Below, piece by piece: positions 50,217-51,915 of a DNA stretch of 51,915 nt (positions within the stretch are counted from its first letter, which is position 1; each line of letters opens with the position of its first letter). The translations under genes and the position numbers were made by a program. The DNA comes from VFKE01 sp031400955 (GTDB lineage: Bacteria > Verrucomicrobiota > Verrucomicrobiia > Verrucomicrobiales > Verrucomicrobiaceae), in contig JANNQW010000167.1 in NCBI GenBank assembly GCA_031400955.1, forward strand, positions 1 through 51,915. Direction: 5' to 3'. The notes beneath the pieces were generated by a model that searched no databases, had not been told where the DNA came from, and saw only the letters and a program-made list of their open reading frames with translations.

Positions 50217-51024
50217 TTTGTTAGTTTTGAGGATGAGATATTTCTGGAGTTGTCTTTTTCTGTTTTGTCTGGGGAGAATGAATCTAAAACGTTTTTGATT
50301 TGGTATCGGGCACGGCGCTGTTTTAGGTGCTGCCTCGCCGGTTGGCAAGGATTCCGATGTTACGATTCCGCCGCATGATCCAGGGTGCTGTTGGCACCGG
50401 TAAGATCAGAAGCGGTAGAGGCCACAGATGCCCTCGTGGCAACCAAGCGAACCCCTGCAAAGAGGATCACTGGGGCGCTGGAGGAAAGTGTGGATCTCAT
50501 TTTGAAATTTTCAGGGGTTTGGTTTCAGGTTGTTGTCTGGGGCGCACCGTCGCCGGAGTGTTGATTCCGGTTTCGATGCGCGCCATTATTTGCAGAGCGC
50601 CGTGATGAGAGCGAATCCTTTGCGGTTACGATTCTGTCACCTGCAGAAGGCAGAAGGCAGGAGGCAGGAGGCAGAAGGCAGGAGGCAGAAGGCAGAAGGC
50701 AGAAGGCAGGAGGCAGGAGGCAGGAGGCAGGAGGCAGGAGGCAGGAGGCAGAAGGCAGGAGGCAGGAGGCAGAAGGCGGAAGGCGGAAGGCGGATGGCTA
50801 ATAGACTGAAAGTCATGCGCTTACGTGCTGATTAAGCGCTTGCCTGGAAGGTTTATTTTGGGGAAATTACTTAGCTATTCTGGCCGAGGGTGCGAGGAGG
50901 TTCGCTTCGCAGGTGCACACCAGCCTGTCGCTCCCTCTGGATTCAGTCAAGATGCCTGAAATTCACAACGGCTGGTGCGCAGCCGCGAAGCGAACCCTGT
51001 GTTCTTTCTCATGGCAAAATACCC
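50217..51024. other. 808-bp gene-free region with heptamer array
   Basis: This divergent gap separates the PEP-CTERM gene from vapBC. It holds the heptamer tandem array at 50643-50796. The rest shows no convincing gene; open frames through it are short or pass through the array. The promoter of the PEP-CTERM gene should lie near 50217-50330, which is AT-rich, but I cannot define it. Confidence 0.5.
50643..50796. repeat. tandem heptamer array, 22 units
   Basis: Twenty-two consecutive 7-base units fit GCRGRWG (mostly GCAGAAG and GCAGGAG) in strict register. The last three drift to GCGGAAG/GCGGATG. The plus strand is purine-rich throughout. An open frame through it gives only low-complexity (E/Q/G/R) sequence, so it is not a gene. 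Confidence 0.95.
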
Positions 51025-51056
51025 TTGACGACAATCTCATGTTGACATTAGATTGT
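51025..51056 (+). promoter_or_regulatory. vapBC promoter with overlapping palindromic operator
   Basis: TTGACG at 51025-51030 is a good -35 box; TTAGAT, 17 bases on, is a weak -10. Between 51031 and 51056 lies a near-perfect 26-bp dyad: ACAATCT and AGATTGT as outer arms, ATGT and ACAT as inner arms. It covers the spacer and -10 and ends 4 bases before the vapB ATG, as expected for VapBC autorepression. Confidence 0.65.
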
Positions 51057-51060
51057 GGTC

Positions 51061-51321
51061 ATGACTAGAACACAAATACAACTGCCAGAACCTCTTTTTG
51101 GCCGGCTTCGCAGCATCGCTCAAGCACGTGACATCTCCGTGGCGGAGGTGATCCGTCGGGGCATGGAAATTTACGCCATGAGCTGCCCGGAGACAGTGCC
51201 TGCTGGCACAGTCTGGGAAATGCCAGTTCTAAGAGGCAGTGGCGGGCATCTCATCGATCCTTCTTCCGTGAAAGGGGAGGCTCTGGCCATTGAAAACCGT
51301 TTCAAAAGGAATCAGCCATGA
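51061..51321 (+). CDS. vapB: VapB-type ribbon-helix-helix antitoxin
   Basis: An 86-aa protein. The N-terminal half is a ribbon-helix-helix DNA-binding domain (TRTQIQLPEPLFGRLRSIAQ, then ARDISVAEVIRRGMEIY). The C-terminal half (about 45-86) is the flexible toxin-binding tail. ATG 51061 is preferred to the GTG two codons earlier. The gene overlaps vapC by four bases (ATGA) and follows a palindromic operator, so the pair is autoregulated in the usual way. Confidence 0.9.
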   Translation: MTRTQIQLPEPLFGRLRSIAQARDISVAEVIRRGMEIYAMSCPETVPAGTVWEMPVLRGSGGHLIDPSSVKGEALAIENRFKRNQP

Positions 51322-51755
51322 TCACCGCTGACACGAATATCTTCATCCACGCTGCTGATCCAGATTCGCTGAATCATAAGAAGGCCCGTGAATTTTTTTC
51401 GGAGCTGGCCTCATGGGAGGATGAGTTTGTCGTCTGCGAATTAGTGCTGGTAGAACTCTATATGCAGTTGCGCAATGGGGCTATTTTTGTGAAACCCTAT
51501 TCCGCCCGCGAAGCGGCTGACTACTGCCAGGCCATGAAAGCCAATCCGCTTTGGCGCTGCGTGGACTACGATCCGAGGGTCTCCTCCCGTTTGTGGAAAT
51601 GGACTGCCGAGACCAAGGCTGGATTTCGACAAATCATCGACGCCCGGCTGGCTCTCACCTTGCGGCATCATGGCGTTACCAAGCTGGCCACAGCGAATGT
51701 GAAAGACTTCAAAAGCTTCGGGTTCGAGAAGGTATGGAATCCCTTGCTGCCATGA
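51318..51755 (+). CDS. vapC: VapC-type PIN-domain ribonuclease toxin
   Basis: A 145-aa PIN-domain protein. The acidic active site is visible: D5 in MITADTNIFIHA, the Glu of VCELVLVELYMQL, the Asp of RQIIDARLALTL, and the final block KLATANVKDFKSF, which matches the usual 'T-x-N-x-x-D-F' end. VapC toxins cut tRNA or rRNA when the antitoxin is degraded. Its ATG overlaps the stop of vapB. All key residues are present, so it should be active. Confidence 0.94.
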   Translation: MITADTNIFIHAADPDSLNHKKAREFFSELASWEDEFVVCELVLVELYMQLRNGAIFVKPYSAREAADYCQAMKANPLWRCVDYDPRVSSRLWKWTAETKAGFRQIIDARLALTLRHHGVTKLATANVKDFKSFGFEKVWNPLLP

Positions 51756-51810
51756 GCACAACGCGCCATGTAATACCACGAGCAGTTGAAAACAGAATCA
51801 TTCTTTCTGC

Positions 51811-51892
51811 GCGACCCGGAGGGTCGCAAGAACATAGCCGGTGGTGACAACCACCGGCTTATGGTTGGGCCATGTGCGCTCCAGCGGAGCGC
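51811..51892. repeat. three consecutive perfect hairpins at the window end
   Basis: GCGACCC-GGA-GGGTCGC (51811-51827), AGCCGGTGGT-GACA-ACCACCGGCT (51836-51859) and GCGCTCC-AGC-GGAGCGC (51876-51892) follow one another at 8- and 16-base intervals. Two have three-base loops. They look like a multi-copy palindromic element, which would explain why the contig ends here. Confidence 0.85.
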
Positions 51893-51915
51893 GAGAACGA
51901 TGCTTTCCACATTAC

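Noticed and set aside
49314..50420. Pho box upstream of the PstS-like and PEP-CTERM genes
   Set aside because: I searched by eye for CTGTCATA-type direct repeats and found no convincing match, so phosphate control remains only an analogy.
50643..50796. CRISPR array
   Set aside because: Seven-base units without spacers; no cas genes.
50530..50835. A 101-codon frame through the heptamer array
   Set aside because: The protein would be an artefact of the repeat (EGRRQ-type low complexity) with no start signal.

Overview
The window (51.9 kb, both ends apparently broken in repeats, so probably one whole contig) looks like chromosomal DNA of a member of the Verrucomicrobiota. Reasons: a PEP-CTERM protein ending in the short RRRR-type tail, tandem SUMF1-like domains of the 'ETRVxDW' kind, a membrane protein with the 'FxWSxxESxDYxxFIxxLRxIGCPExTIxDII' motif that I associate with that phylum, an ExbB carrying DUF2341 and LamG domains, an LptD (so an LPS-type outer membrane), and few Shine-Dalgarno sequences. 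No tRNA, rRNA or CRISPR array was seen.

Layout. 1-4.1 kb: a 105-bp perfect inverted repeat and a truncated gene, an uncharacterised 474-aa protein, a PPK2 polyphosphate kinase and a dead IS3 transposase fragment. 4.2-11.7 kb: housekeeping genes: aminotransferase with an overlapping Lrp/AsnC regulator, phosphofructokinase, a degenerate S11 (D,D-carboxypeptidase-like) protein, an NTF2-fold protein, a DUF423 membrane protein, and LptD followed by a clear terminator. 12.2-19.5 kb: O-antigen ligase/polymerase, UDP-glucose dehydrogenase, two overlapping SPFH genes, a ParE-type toxin-antitoxin pair, and RsmB. The gaps here carry several palindromic elements.

19.5-50.2 kb is the striking part: fourteen genes in a row, all on the minus strand, that read as one cell-surface system. 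In transcription order: a PEP-CTERM protein; a PstS-like periplasmic binding protein with an inserted adhesin-like module; a membrane-anchored protein; a 3904-aa filamentous-haemagglutinin TpsA exoprotein; a secreted double SUMF1-domain protein; a membrane-anchored TPR-like protein; a DUF3592 protein boxed in by two copies of a ~240-bp foldback element; the TpsB (FhaC/ShlB) transporter; an ExbB with an N-terminal DUF2341-LamG sensor-like part; ExbD; TonB; a 651-aa putative porin; a periplasmic coiled-coil protein; and an M16 protease. TpsB-ExbB-ExbD-TonB-porin-coiled-coil are packed with gaps of 2-28 nt and must be one operon. The order PstS-like, giant TpsA, TpsB, ExbB, ExbD recalls the phosphate-regulated PdtA/PdtB locus of Pseudomonas aeruginosa. 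The SUMF1, TPR, DUF3592, porin and coiled-coil parts look like additions. No TonB-dependent receptor lies in the window. The inferred picture is a two-partner secretion system with its own proton-driven energising complex.

50.2-51.9 kb: a 22-unit heptamer tandem repeat, a VapBC toxin-antitoxin operon with a palindromic operator, and three consecutive perfect hairpins at the end. Start codons were often reassigned downstream of the longest possible frame; the reasons are given for each gene. All functional names rest on reading motifs by eye; no database search was possible.
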